Below are positions 53,164 through 63,613 of a stretch of DNA of 64,000 nt, piece by piece. The DNA is from Osedax fenrisi. Lineage: Eukaryota; Annelida; Polychaeta; Sabellida; Siboglinidae. Location: the NCBI GenBank assembly GCA_964019155.1, contig OZ025239.1, forward strand, positions 10,059,735 to 10,123,734, given 5' to 3'. How positions within the stretch are numbered: position 1 is the first letter of the stretch; each line of letters begins with the position of its first letter. The notes under the pieces are model-generated. The model saw only the letters and a list, made by a program, of their open reading frames with translations. It was not told the DNA's origin and ran no database searches. The position numbers and the translations under genes were made by a program.

Positions 53164-53913
53164 TGTAGTATGGCAACTACGTGTATAACTGTGTGTAGGT
53201 ATTTATAAATATGTTGTGCATGAAGTATACATGTGTTATGTAATTTAGATAAATGTTAATTTAATATATTTTGTGATTTGTGTTTTTTATATAATTTGAT
53301 TTCTGTTTTGTAAATTTCAATTAATTGACGTGCCTTGAACGAATGTAAATGTTATGTAATTTGGATGAATGTTGATTAAATATATTTTGTTATTTGTTTT
53401 TTATATAATTTGATTTCTGTTTTGTAAATTGTAAAAGAGAGCGTAGTTTATAATTAGATTAACTAGTTTAATCTAGTTATCTAATTAGAGATACGCCCAC
53501 TACGCCCATCACGTGATTTCGTTATTATCGAGAAGTTCGGTATGATATGGTTTATTAGTGCATACAGCGTACACTGAAAGGCTAGTAAATCATATCATAT
53601 TAATTGTGAGAACTTCTCGATTGATACATATTTAATCATGCTTGTTGATATTATGATGTTTAATATGTATTCATATTTGTTTTAGTTTGAGGTTTCCTCC
53701 ATTCGCGATTCGTCCAATACGTCCATCCTCCATTCCCCATATACCCCCATCCACGAACGCACCCTTTCCCTATCTACCCCATCATCGAACCACACCCCAC
53801 CCCCATCCACGTTCATCAACGAACCACACCACATTCCCCATCCACGTCCAGTTTCCATTCAATAAATCTATAACTTGTCGAGAACTATCATTCTCCGTTT
53901 TCCGGAGACAACA
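53164..53913 (+). mobile_element. Solo LTR, 750 bp, of the Ty3-type element
   Basis: Starts TGTAGTATGG and ends GGAGACAACA (TG...CA), flanked by tata on both sides, fitting a 4-bp TATA target duplication. It is the reverse-strand equivalent of the LTRs at 59487-60236 and 62064-62813, with only a handful of differences. At sites where the other two LTRs differ, it carries sometimes one and sometimes the other base. The simplest reading is that it keeps the ancestral state, and the other two have private changes. A C-rich region (about 53690-53860) is open in one frame in all LTRs but begins with TTG and is probably untranslated. Confidence 0.92.
53528..53620. repeat. Imperfect hairpin inside the LTR
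   Basis: tcgagaagttc at the left pairs with gaacttctcga at the right, with further pairing of atgatatg and catatcat inside. It is present in all three LTRs (near 59780-59872 and 62357-62449). It may be a transcript secondary structure or a nested foldback. Confidence 0.7.
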
Positions 53914-55129
53914 TATATATATCATGAAAATATACTATTTATGTTATAAAATATACATTGAAAAATAAGTATTATAAATAAATATAAACATACATAATAT
54001 CAATGTAATATTATATTATAATATTATAATATCTATATATAATTAATATAATGTACTTATTTTGTTGTACATATGTGACTTTAACTTTTTATTTGTTAAG
54101 GGTATCTATAAAAACGAAAATATGACTTGTATTATAGAATTTAATAACCTTTATAGTGAATATAATAATATTAAAATTATGATGAAAACCTACATATAAA
54201 TATCATAAATAATTAACTTTATTCGATTTTAGGTTTGATTACCAATGTATATGATCAAAAACATGCAACTAAAACGCGTTAATAAAATATTAGATGTGGA
54301 TTATGATTTAATTTCAAGCGCTATATTACTATTTGTATCTGTAAAAGTTTGTGATCTAGGGACTTCATCCATTAGATATATATGTATATATTATATACAT
54401 AGGAGTATATAAGTATATTGTATTGAACTATAATTAACTAGACAATAATTAAATAACGTAATAATTACATTTAAAGTTACGAAATTATTTTGGAAATAGT
54501 AATTATTATATGAAAAATACGTTTTTATAGTGAATTATACAAACTAATAATGGTTATGTATATCCGTAATCCATTTGTTTATAAAAAATATAAGTGGTTT
54601 AATGATGTTAATTACTGACATTTGTGAAATAATCTAATTAATATTATTTAATAAATAAAATAGATTTATTGAAATATTTAAAATATATTTTTGTTATTTT
54701 AAAAAACAAGGTCATATAGGTCATGCTAGGTCATGTGACTTGTTTTTTAATTTGAATTATTCGAATTGACGTGTAACCCTACACTCGCGTATGGCCTGAG
54801 GTTATAGGAGGTATAGGTGATAGTCGATCACGGGTGTAGTTATAGTATAGTGATTATATAGAGCATTATATTATATAATATATAATCATTATCGAATCAA
54901 TAATTATAATTTTCATAATTATCATAATCATACCATATCATACGACGTATGATATTTACGGTAAAGATTATGATAATCATAATCATAATTATATTATTAT
55001 AATAAAATAATTATATAATTATAACTTGATAAATTATGATAATCATTATCATAATAAATTATTAAATAATGATAATAATTTTTGAAAATTAAATTTTGAA
55101 TTTTATAATTTATTGTATATTAAATATAC
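53914..55129. other. A+T-rich arm sequence without a gene
   Basis: No coding sequence seen. Holds a near-palindrome around catacgacgtatg (about 54940) and dense ataatcat words (54890-55075). Mirrored in the right arm. Confidence 0.5.
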
Positions 55130-55137
55130 TTTATTTA

Positions 55138-55582
55138 GGATAGTACGGACGCCGTCCGTCGGTCGGTAGGCAGAGGTAAAGATTAAATAACTATAAATAA
55201 CAAATTTCATGCGTGTCTCTCAATGCGTGCGTCGCGCTAATATAGTATTCGTAGTTACTAATTACTTTGTATAGGCTCATTTCGGTATATAAAGCAGCTA
55301 AACAACTGAAGAATAAAACTAAACCAAATAAATCAAACAACCCAAAATATCAATAAATATCAATACATATCAATAAATATTAATTAATAAATTAAAATGA
55401 ATGGTGTATACGTATATTTGTATACAGTCATTATTCCATATATACATGTTTTCATTTAGATTTAATTTTCGTGTGCATTATAGGCTCTAATTTAGAGCGT
55501 ATCATACATTTGAGTAACGCACGCCTTGCGTGAACTTTGATATTTATAGTTTTTAATTGTTGCCTACCGTCCGTATTCCCCC
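55138..55582 (+). mobile_element. MITE with 8-bp target duplication, left-arm copy
   Basis: Ends GGATAGTACGGACG... and, inverted, GGGGGAATACGGACGGTAGG form imperfect terminal inverted repeats. It is flanked by TTTATTTA on both sides (55130-55137 and 55583-55590). Two empty sites exist in this same window (near 5600 and 7360), where atactttatttatatacc is uninterrupted. The insertion and the 8-bp duplication are thereby demonstrated. An 8-bp duplication fits hAT or P superfamily mobilisation. It contains ggtatataaagcag, a possible TATA box. No coding capacity. Confidence 0.9.
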
Positions 55583-55655
55583 TTTATTTATATACCATTA
55601 ATAATGCTATGAAAATATATTAAATATATATTAATAATGTCAAATTTAAACTTAC

Positions 55656-55678
55656 CGTAACATCAACGAGTTTTTCAT
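55656..55678 (-). other. Third copy of the conserved short exon-donor element
   Basis: On the minus strand reads ATG AAA AAC TCG TTG ATG TTA CG then GTAAGT. It corresponds to 5671-5693 and 7439-7461, and is mirrored at 57699-57721. The downstream exon seen near 7.2 kb is missing here. Confidence 0.4.
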
Positions 55679-55889
55679 AAAAGAATAATAACTAAATAAT
55701 ATTTAAATATATAAAATAAATAATATTTGAGTTGTTATAATAATGCTAAATATAGGTGGAGATATATGTATTATAAATTACTTTAAGATCTTTGTTAACA
55801 GCAGAAATAATTGAAAAGGTTCAAGCTGCCCCCAAAGATCGTCCGAAGGACTTCGTAGTATCTTTGCTGCCCCTAAGGACCATATCAAA

Positions 55890-55955
55890 GCAGGCCCGTA
55901 GCCACGGGGGGGGGGGCCTGCGGGGGCAAGGCCCCCCCAGAGATTAGGCAGGCCC
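55890..55955. mobile_element. Short G+C-rich insertion with 8-bp direct repeats
   Basis: gcaggccc occurs at 55890-55897 and again at 55948-55955. The right arm has a single copy (about 57482-57489), so 58 bp were gained on the left arm or lost on the right. The insert begins gtagccacggggggg, like hAT-type ends, and has G runs of 11 and 5 and a C run of 7, extreme for this genome. It may be a tiny deletion derivative of a hAT element. Confidence 0.6.
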
Positions 55956-56313
55956 CTAAAACTTGTTTCATATTAAGTTTTTTTCATATAGTATTTACTA
56001 GATATTCAATTATATTTATATTTTATTTTATAATTTTATTTATATTATATTTATTTATTAGAATGTATGTATGATAGTTATATCAATTATAGTGAGGATT
56101 CAATTAAGTATTTATAGTTTGATAAAATATTTTCTAAAATTATGGTAAATATTAAAAATAAATTTTAATAATTTAATTTCATCTGATCTTGGAAATGTTT
56201 GTCCTAAATGTACAAGTTGTAGAGCAATTTTGGAAATAAAATAAAAATATTTACCGATAATATATATTATAATATATATATATACAAAATAATGAAAAAG
56301 TTTTACTGAGTAT

Positions 56314-56367
56314 TACCAAAGATTTTCCGAAGGATATATATATCATTGCTTCGCAAAATCTTTGGTA
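56314..56367. repeat. Foldback hairpin at the start of the LINE fragment
   Basis: taccaaagattttccgaag and cttcgcaaaatctttggta pair over about 19 bp with one mismatch around a 16-bp TA-rich loop. Mirrored in the right arm near 57060-57113. Confidence 0.8.
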
Positions 56368-56920
56368 TTACTGAGACTTGGTTAACTACTGGTAATTATA
56401 CTCTAGCCTTCCAACTGACCTCTGATTGTTTTTAAGTATTGCTTACTAATAGGTCTACATCACATCGTCGTGTTGCTTGGCTCTGTTATTCTCATCGTAA
56501 CTTAAGATTATTTCGTCATCCACCCCATGTTTATCTTCACATGGAATTATGATCTGTAATATTCAGTTTCCTTCATTATTCACCATTATAATTATACTTA
56601 TTTACATTCCACCTTTATATAACCTATGGAGTTTCTTAGCTGACCTCTCTTCTATATTAGAATCTTTCACATTAGTTAACACGTTTATTCTTGGTGATTT
56701 TAATATTCAAATTAATAATGATAATCATGATTCCTTATCTCTGAATAAACTTATATTTGATTATTCTCTGACGCAATATGTTTTCCTTACTAATAACACT
56801 AATAGTAATAATATTGACTTTTTTTATATCTAGCTGATTCTAAATTAATTTCATATCCCACTTAAAGTTCTCTAATATCTGATCACTTTGTCATATTACT
56901 TGATTTGAACTTGCCGGAGA
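56340..56920 (+). pseudogene. LINE endonuclease domain relic spanning the palindrome centre
   Basis: An AP-type endonuclease nicks the target DNA for LINE insertion. Readable parts: KIFGITETWLTTGNYTLAFQ (T-E-T-W-L motif), then after frame changes IYIPPLYNLWSFLADLSSIL, TFILGDFNIQINNDN (catalytic G-D-F-N motif), LSLNKLIFDYSLTQYVFL, NNTNSNNIDFFYI and SDHFVILLDL (S-D-H motif). The segment to 56493 lies in the left arm, and the rest forms the 439-bp unpaired loop (56494-56932). The right arm repeats only the first part, inverted. Broken by stops. L2/CR1-like from motif order. Confidence 0.85.
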
Positions 56921-56932
56921 CACAAGTTAATC
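56494..56932. other. Loop (asymmetric centre) of the palindrome
   Basis: The only stretch between the arms with no inverted partner. It is almost entirely the LINE endonuclease relic. Its presence shows that the palindrome arose by inverted duplication with one end inside a LINE. Confidence 0.85.
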
Positions 56933-57139
56933 GAGAATAACAGAGCCAAGCAACACGACGATGTGATGTAGACCTATTAGTAAGCAATACTTAAAAACAA
57001 TCAGAGGTCAGTTGGAAGGCTAGAGTATAATTATCAGTAGTTAACCAAGTCTCAGTAATACCAAAGATTTTGCGAAGCAATGATATATATATCCTTCGGA
57101 AAATCTTTGGTAATACTCAGTAAAACTTTTTCATTATTT

Positions 57140-57184
<45 letters not shown>

Positions 57185-57698
57185 ATATATTATCGGTAAA
57201 TATTTTTATTTTATTTCCAAAATTGCTCTACAACTTGTACATTTAGGACAAACATTTCCAAGATCTTCCAAATTTATTTTTAATATTTACCATAATTTTA
57301 GAAAATATGTTATCAAACTATAAATACTTAATTGGATCCTCACTATAATTGATATAACTATCATACATACATTCTAATAAATAAATATAATATAAATAAA
57401 ATTATAAAATAAAATATAAATATAATTGAATATCTAGTAAATACTATATGAAAAAAACTTAATATGAAACAAGTTTTAGAGGCCTGCTTTGATATGGTCC
57501 TTAGGGGCAGCAAAGATACTACGAAGTCCTTCGGACGATCTTTGGGGGCAGCTTGAACCTTTTCAATTATTTCTGCTGTTAACAAAGATCTTAAAGTAAT
57601 TTATAATACATATATATCCACCTATATTTAACATTATTATAACAACTCAAATATTATTTATTTTATATATTTAAATATTATTTAGTTATTATTCTTTT

Positions 57699-57721
57699 AT
57701 GAAAAACTCGTTGATGTTACG
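57699..57721 (+). other. Fourth copy of the conserved short exon-donor element
   Basis: Plus strand ATGAAAAACTCGTTGATG, then TTACG and GTAAGT at 57722-57727. It is the mirror of 55656-55678. Confidence 0.4.
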
Positions 57722-57794
57722 GTAAGTTTAAATTTGACATTATTAATATATATTTAATATATTTTCATAGCATTATTAATGGTATATAAATAAA

Positions 57795-58250
57795 GGGGGA
57801 ATACGGACGGTAGGCAACAATTAAAAACTATAAATATCAAAGTTCACGCAAGGCGTGCGACGCCGTGCGTTACTCAAATGTATGATACGCTCTAAATTAG
57901 AGCCTATAATGCACACGAAAATTAAATCTAAATGAAAACATGTATATATGGAATAATGACTGTATAAAAATATACGTATACACCATTCATTTTAATTTAT
58001 TAATTAATATTTATTGATATGTATTGATATTTATTGATATTTTGGGTTGTTTGATTTATTTGGTTTAGTTTTATTCTTCAGTTTTTTTAGCTGCTTTATA
58101 TACCGAAATGAGCCTATACAAAGTAATTAGTAACTACGAATACTATATTAGCGCGACGCACGCATTGAGAGACACGCATGAAATTTGTTATTTATAGTTA
58201 TTTAATCTTTACCTCTGCCTACCGACAGACGGACGGCGTCCGTACTATCC
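57795..58250 (-). mobile_element. MITE with 8-bp target duplication, right-arm copy
   Basis: Same element as 55138-55582, inverted and 11 bp longer, flanked by taaataaa on both sides. It was inserted before the inverted duplication, since both arms carry it at the same site. Confidence 0.9.
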
Positions 58251-59486
58251 TAAATAAAGTATATTTAATATACAATAAATTATAAAATTCAAAATTTAAT
58301 TTTCAAAAATTATTAGCATTATCATAATAAATTATTAAATAATGATTATGATAATGATTATCATAATTTATCAAGTTATAATTATATAATTATTTTATTA
58401 TAATAATATAATTATGATTATGATTATCATAATCTTTACCGTAAATATCATACGTCGTATGATATGGTATGATTATGATAATTATGAAAATTATAATTAT
58501 TGATTCGATAATGATTATATATTATATAATATAATGCTCTATATAATCACTATACTATAACTACACCCGTGATCGACTATCACCTATACCTCCTATAACC
58601 TCAGGCCATACGCGAATGTGGGGTTACACGTCAATTCGAATAATTCAAATTAAAAAACAAGTCACATGACCTAGCATGACCTATATGACCTTGTTTTTTA
58701 AAATAACAAAAATATATTTTAAATATTTCAATAAATCTATTTTATTTATTAAATAATATTAATTAGATTATTTCACAAATGTCAGTAATTAACATCATTA
58801 AACCACTTATATTTTTTATAAACAAATGGATTACGGATATACATAACCATTATTAGTTTGTATAATTCACTATAAAAACGTATTTTTCATATAATAATTA
58901 CTATTTCCAAAATAATTTCGTAACTTTAAATGTAATTATTACGTTATTTAATTATTGTCTAGTTAATTATAGTTCAATACAATATACTTATATACTCCTA
59001 TGTATATAATATATGCATATATATCGAATGGATGAAGTCCCTAGATCACAAACTTTTACAGATACAAATAGTAATATAGCGCTTGAAATTAAATCATAAT
59101 CCACATCTAATATTTTATTAACGCGTTTTAGTTGCATGTTTTTGATCATATACATTGGTAATCAAACCTAAAATCGAATAAAGTTAATTATTTATGATAT
59201 TTATATGTAGGTTTTCATCATCATTTTAATATTATTATATTCACTATAAAGCTTATTAAATTCTATAATACAAGTCATATTTTCGTTTTTATAGATACCC
59301 TTAACAAATAAAAAGTTAAAGTCACATATGTACAACAAAATAAGTACATTATATTAATTATATATAGATATTATAATATTATAATATAATATTACATTGA
59401 TATTATGTATTTTTATATTTATTTATAATACTTATTTTTCAATGTATATTTTATAACATAAATAGTATATTTTCATGATATATATA

Positions 59487-60236
59487 TGTTGTCTCCGGAA
59501 AACGGAGAATGATAGTTCTCGACAGGTTATAGATTTATTGAATGGAAACTGGACGTGGATGGGGAATGTGGTGTGGTTCGTGGATGAACGTGGATGGGGG
59601 TGGGGTGTTGTTCGAGGATGGGGTAGATAGGGAAAGGGTGCGTTCGTGGATGGGGGTATATGGGGAATGGAGGATGGACGTATTGGACGAATCGCGAATG
59701 GAGGAAACCTCAAACTAAAACAAATATGAATACATATTAAACATCATAATATCAACAAGCATGATTAAATATGTATCAATCGAGAAGTTCTCACAATTAA
59801 TATGATATGATTTACTAGCCTTTCAGTGTACGCTGTATGCACTAATAAACCATATCATACCGAACTTCTCGATAATAACGAAATCACGTGATGGGCGTAG
59901 TGGGCGTATCTCTAATTAGATAACTAGATTAAACTAGTTAATCTAATTATAAACTACGCTCTCTTTTACAATTTACAAAACAGAAATCAAATTATATAAA
60001 AAACAAATAACAAAATATATTTAATCAACATTCATCCAAATTACATAACATTTACATTCGTTCAAGGCACGTCAATTAATTGAAATTTACAAAACAGAAA
60101 TCAAATTATATAAAAAACACAAATCACAAAATATATTAAATTAACATTTATCTAAATTACATAACACATGTATACTTCATGCACAACATATTTATAAATA
60201 CCTACACACAGTTATACACGTAGTTGCCATACTACA
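59487..60236 (-). repeat. 3' LTR of the Ty3-type element
   Basis: 750 bp, TG...CA. Just upstream of it (plus coordinates 60237-60248) is GGTTGGGGTGAA on the minus strand, the likely polypurine tract. Confidence 0.92.
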
Positions 60237-60269
60237 TTCACCCCAACCGAAAAAAAATCTTACCTCCAT

Positions 60270-60992
60270 TTATTCAATTACTCGCTTTAAGTTTATTATA
60301 TTCTCACTTTTAACACATTCATTATTCTTAATTCTATACACCGCATTATCTCCTAACTTTTCTATTACTATCCACTTCTTATCTCCCCAACTATTTGGTA
60401 ACTCCCTCTTTCCCACCACTCTACGGGTTACTCTCACAATATCTCCAACTTCTAATACCTCATATTCCTTTACTTTACTACAGACCATACACTTTCTTAT
60501 ATACATCCTTATATCCCGATACTTGCCTAACCACGTATATGTCTCGTTTATCTTACTGATTGTCTTATCAATCCCTTGATGACCATTATCCTCATGTGCT
60601 CCTCTCACCACATCTATAACTAAACTCCTTGGTACCATCAACCTATCATTATGTCCTTCCCTTTTCTCAAATAGAACTCCCTCCTTAATTACTAATCTGC
60701 CTACGTAATCATACTTCCCTGCTACTACTAATGCATTCTTAATAACCATATCCTTACTCTGCTCCAGTACTAAGTTACCTCTCTCCATAATTGGTAATAT
60801 ATCTATAATTCCCAACTCTGCTATATCCCATTCATAATCTTCTACCTCTTCCTCTATATCTGGTATATATTGTCCCTTTGATAATGCGTCAGCTACCAAA
60901 TTCTCATTCCCAGATCTCAGTCTTTCTCTGCGGTTATCTCTACTTGCTCTACCCGACCCGCTTAATGTAGAGCATTCTAGTTTAAAGAACTT
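60270..60992 (-). pseudogene. pol: pol remnant: RNase H end plus integrase N- and C-terminal parts
   Basis: Frame is -1 relative to gag. After FKLECSTLSGSG the protease and reverse transcriptase are missing, and the reading resumes at NENLVADALSKGQ, the conserved end of RNase H (V-A-D-A-L-S-R). Next comes LVIKEGVLFEKREGH, then the integrase HHCC zinc domain: VVRGAHEDNGHQGIDKT, TYTWLGKYRDI and CMVCSKVK. The D-D-E catalytic core should follow but is deleted at about 60467, and the frame passes straight to LEVGDIVRVTRRVVGKRELP, SWGDKKWIVIEKLGDNAVYR, a C-terminal module. The open frame across two deletions is notable but does not imply an active enzyme. Confidence 0.9.
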
Positions 60993-61759
60993 CTACACCA
61001 TCTTGCTACATGCCCCTTCTTACCACACTTATAACACACTACTTCTCTTCTACTTCCACTACTAATCATTGATTCTAATTCACGACACTTCTCTTCGTAT
61101 TCTCTATTAGATATTTCTAAATGTCTTATTCTATCCTCTAATGTACTTACTTTCGATATACCTAGCTCTCTAACATCTACTTTATAGCACACCTCTTCTG
61201 ATATCTTTTCACCTACATTTTCCCACTTTACACTAAACTTTCTCAACTCTCAAATAGATGTTTTCCCCAACCCAATAAGGCTTCTCCTTAATTCTACCGA
61301 CCGTATATTATTTCGTATACTTTCAATAATTACTTCTTCCCAACTCTCTTCCATTACTCTAAGTTCCATACCTAACTCTAACAAACAATCTATAAAAGTA
61401 TTTACACTCTCTGACTCCCCTTGCTTTCTTGCCATTATATCATAAATAATTGCACTTTTACCTCTACTTAGTGAATACCTCTCTCTCAGGCATTCCTTTA
61501 ATTTTGCAATGTTTATCATATCATCTCCTAACATCATCATTAACTCTATTTTAGCTTCCCCCTTAACATGATAGCATGCAAATGATGCTGCATCATTTTC
61601 TTTCAACCCCTTTAATGTTACACATTCATCCAACCATCTTACAACATCCGTACTCCCATCAAACTTATCTAATCTTACATACGACAAATCATTCATACTA
61701 TAATTTTTAAGTTCTACACTATTCTTTATATCTATTACTCTACCAGATCTTAATATCAT
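60977..61759 (-). pseudogene. gag: gag of the Ty3-type element, one internal TGA
   Basis: Gag forms the particle and binds the RNA. I start at the ATG at 61759 (MILRSGRVIDIK); the frame is open a little further upstream only through a GTG. The capsid-like part reads KFDGSTDVVRWLDECV, FACYHVKGEAKIEL and ESVNTFIDCLLELG. A single in-frame TGA (61252-61250) interrupts it, with the same frame continuing as LRKFSVKWENVGEK. A coiled-coil-like stretch LEDRIRHLEISNREYEEKC precedes a CCHC zinc knuckle, CYKCGKKGHVARWC, and the frame ends SSLN then TAG. The stop at 60979 is preceded by the slippery heptamer T TTA AAC, so pol would be made by -1 frameshifting. Confidence 0.9.
60980..60986 (-). promoter_or_regulatory. 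-1 ribosomal frameshift slippery site T TTA AAC
   Basis: In the gag frame the minus strand reads TCT TTA AAC TAG. Slipping back one base gives TTT AAA CTA GAA, exactly the open pol frame (open from 60992 to 60270). The heptamer fits X-XXY-YYZ and lies directly before the gag stop. A downstream stem or pseudoknot was not modelled, and the internal deletion may have removed it. Confidence 0.75.
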
Positions 61760-62044
61760 GCACACAATAACACTCACTCACAAACGTACACTTTATAAAT
61801 CAATTTAATTACGAGGAGAGCGTATTTTATAATTAAATTAACTAGCGTGAAAGTTGAAGGTTCCTCCGGATTAGTGCACCGATATTGTCGCGTCTCGTAT
61901 TATTCAACGTGTCGTCCCTTCTCGTCGTACCGTGTCGTCGTCGCCTCTCGTAGTATTGCGTCGTCGTCGTTTCTCGTCGTACCGTGTCGTCTTCGCCTCC
62001 CGTAATATAACGTCTTCCTTCCGTCCAACCAAATTATGCGCTGT
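61760..62044 (-). other. G+C-rich leader of the Ty3-type element
   Basis: Between the primer-binding site and gag lies a leader with many cgtcgt/cgtctcg words on the plus strand (about 61890-62030). It is strikingly richer in CpG than the rest of the window. The word repetition suggests local tandem duplication. It may hold packaging or translation signals; no frame is called. Confidence 0.6.
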
Positions 62045-62062
62045 CGGTCGCCGCTGTCACCA
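62045..62062 (-). promoter_or_regulatory. Likely tRNA primer-binding site
   Basis: One base after the 5' LTR, the minus strand reads TGGTGACAGCGGCGACCG. It begins with TGG, as expected for pairing to a tRNA 3' CCA end. The tRNA species was not identified. Confidence 0.65.
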
Positions 62063-62063
62063 A

Positions 62064-62813
62064 TGTTGTCTCCGGAAAACGGAGAATGATAGTTCTCGAC
62101 AAGTTATAGATTTATTGAATGGAAACTGGACGTGGATGGGGAATGTGGTGTGGTTCGTTGATGAACGTGGATGGGGGTGGGGTGTGGTTCGAGGATGGGG
62201 TAGATAGGGAAAGGGTGCGTTCGTGGATGGGGGTATATGGGGAATGGAGGATGGACGTATTGGACGAATCGCGAATGGAGGAAACCTCAAACTAAAACAA
62301 ATATGAATACATATTAAACATCATAATATCAACAAGCATGATTAAATATGTATCAATCGAGAAGTTCTCACAATTAATATGATATGATTTACTAGCCTTT
62401 CAGTGTACGCTGTATGCACTAATAAACCATATCATACCGAACTTCTCGATAATAACGAAATCACGTGATGGGCGTAGTGGGCGTATATCTAATTAGATAA
62501 CTAGATTAAACTAGTTAATCTAATTATAAACTACGCTCTCTTTTACAATTTACAAAACAGAAATCAAATTATATAAAAAACAAATAACAAAATATATTTA
62601 ATCAACATTCATCCAAATTACATAACATTTACATTCGTTCAAGGCACGTCAATTAATTGAAATTTACAAAACAGAAATCAAATTATATAAAAAACACAAA
62701 TCACAAAATATATTAAATTAACATTTATCTAAATTACATAACACATGTATACTTCATGCACAACATATTTATAAATACCTACACACATTTATACACGTAG
62801 TTGCCATACTACA
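62064..62813 (-). repeat. 5' LTR of the Ty3-type element
   Basis: 750 bp, TG...CA, nearly identical to the 3' LTR. It should carry the promoter. It contains two imperfect copies of a ~117-bp segment (ataatttgatttctgttttg on the LTR sense strand) and the 53528-type hairpin. Confidence 0.92.
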
Positions 62814-62935
62814 TATATATATATATTATTATTAATTTAATTAAATATATATGTTAATAATATCATATATATATTATTCGAACATTACAAATTATAAAAT
62901 TATTATTATTAATGATGTGTTTTAAATAAATACAT

Positions 62936-62966
<31 letters not shown>

Positions 62967-63613
62967 TCTAAGGGAAGGTCGAATTGATGACGATGAACTA
63001 CATTTTTTCTCTACCCTTTAACTTATGTAATAAAATACAACTTTAAAACACATTCTACTTTTACGAAATATAAATTTCATTAAATTATTCTATTTAAGTA
63101 CCCATTGGACATATATAGTATGTAATATTTGTCATATATTTTTAATATAGTATGTAATGTTAGAATAATATATATCAAATAAAGATACAAATAGTGAATA
63201 AATATATAATTCAAATAGAAATAATTACGATTACAAATAATTTACTAATATTTAACCTTTAACTTTATTATAATAGTACAAAAACTATTTTGTTTAACTT
63301 TATTACATCTGTTCGGTTGTTTTATTTTAACCTTTAACTTTATTATAATAGTACGAACATTATATTTTAACTTTATTTCATAGAGATTAGTTTTATAATA
63401 TATAAAAAAATGTATTTTCAGAATTCTCCCAATATCTATGACAATCGTGCCAAACTACTAAACACCACTGACAACCTGCCAAAGTTAGTGTTGTATCTTC
63501 CTAAATTACACTACTATCACTATAGTAACCACCTTACATATGGCATTTCTCAATCCTCACTACCATCATAACAGTATTACCAACTTACTAATGGTATATG
63601 TACACTATCACCA

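Larger units (their letters stand above)
52350..56493 (+). repeat. Left arm of an 11.3-kb imperfect palindrome
   Basis: Reverse complement of 56933-63613. Outer match: ggtgatagtgtac here, gtacactatcacc at 63613. Inner match: ctgttattctc ending 56493, gagaataacag starting 56933. Arms are nearly identical apart from clear events: a solo LTR here against a complete LTR element on the right, a 58-bp G+C-rich insertion here (55890-55955), and microsatellite lengths. These differences make a simple sequencing artefact unlikely. Confidence 0.93.
59487..62813 (-). mobile_element. Ty3-type LTR retrotransposon, internally deleted, 3327 bp
   Basis: Transcribed on the minus strand: 5' LTR 62813-62064, primer-binding site, gag, a remnant of pol, polypurine tract, 3' LTR 60236-59487. 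TATA flanks both ends. Protease, reverse transcriptase, most of RNase H and the integrase catalytic core are deleted, so it cannot move alone. The LTRs differ at only about five of 750 positions, so insertion was recent. Whether related full copies supply the missing enzymes cannot be seen here. Confidence 0.93.
56933..63613 (-). repeat. Right arm of the palindrome
   Basis: Inverted copy of 52350-56493, longer by about 2.5 kb because it keeps the whole LTR element where the left arm has a solo LTR (3327 against 750 bp). The outer end at 63613 falls within a LINE reverse transcriptase relic. Confidence 0.93.

Noticed and set aside
53687..53968. Proline-rich 93-residue frame in the LTRs (also 59432-59713 and 62057-62290)
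   Set aside because: It starts with TTG, lies in the LTR, and its openness reflects low T and A content in a C-rich stretch; identical copies follow from LTR identity.
57361..57585. 74-residue minus-strand frame
   Set aside because: It lies in the non-coding palindrome arm, and the mirrored left arm has a 58-bp insertion that breaks it.
52350..63613. Palindrome as an assembly or hairpin-read artefact
   Set aside because: The arms differ by a 2.5-kb LTR element state, a 58-bp insert, MITE length and scattered substitutions, which a read artefact would not produce.
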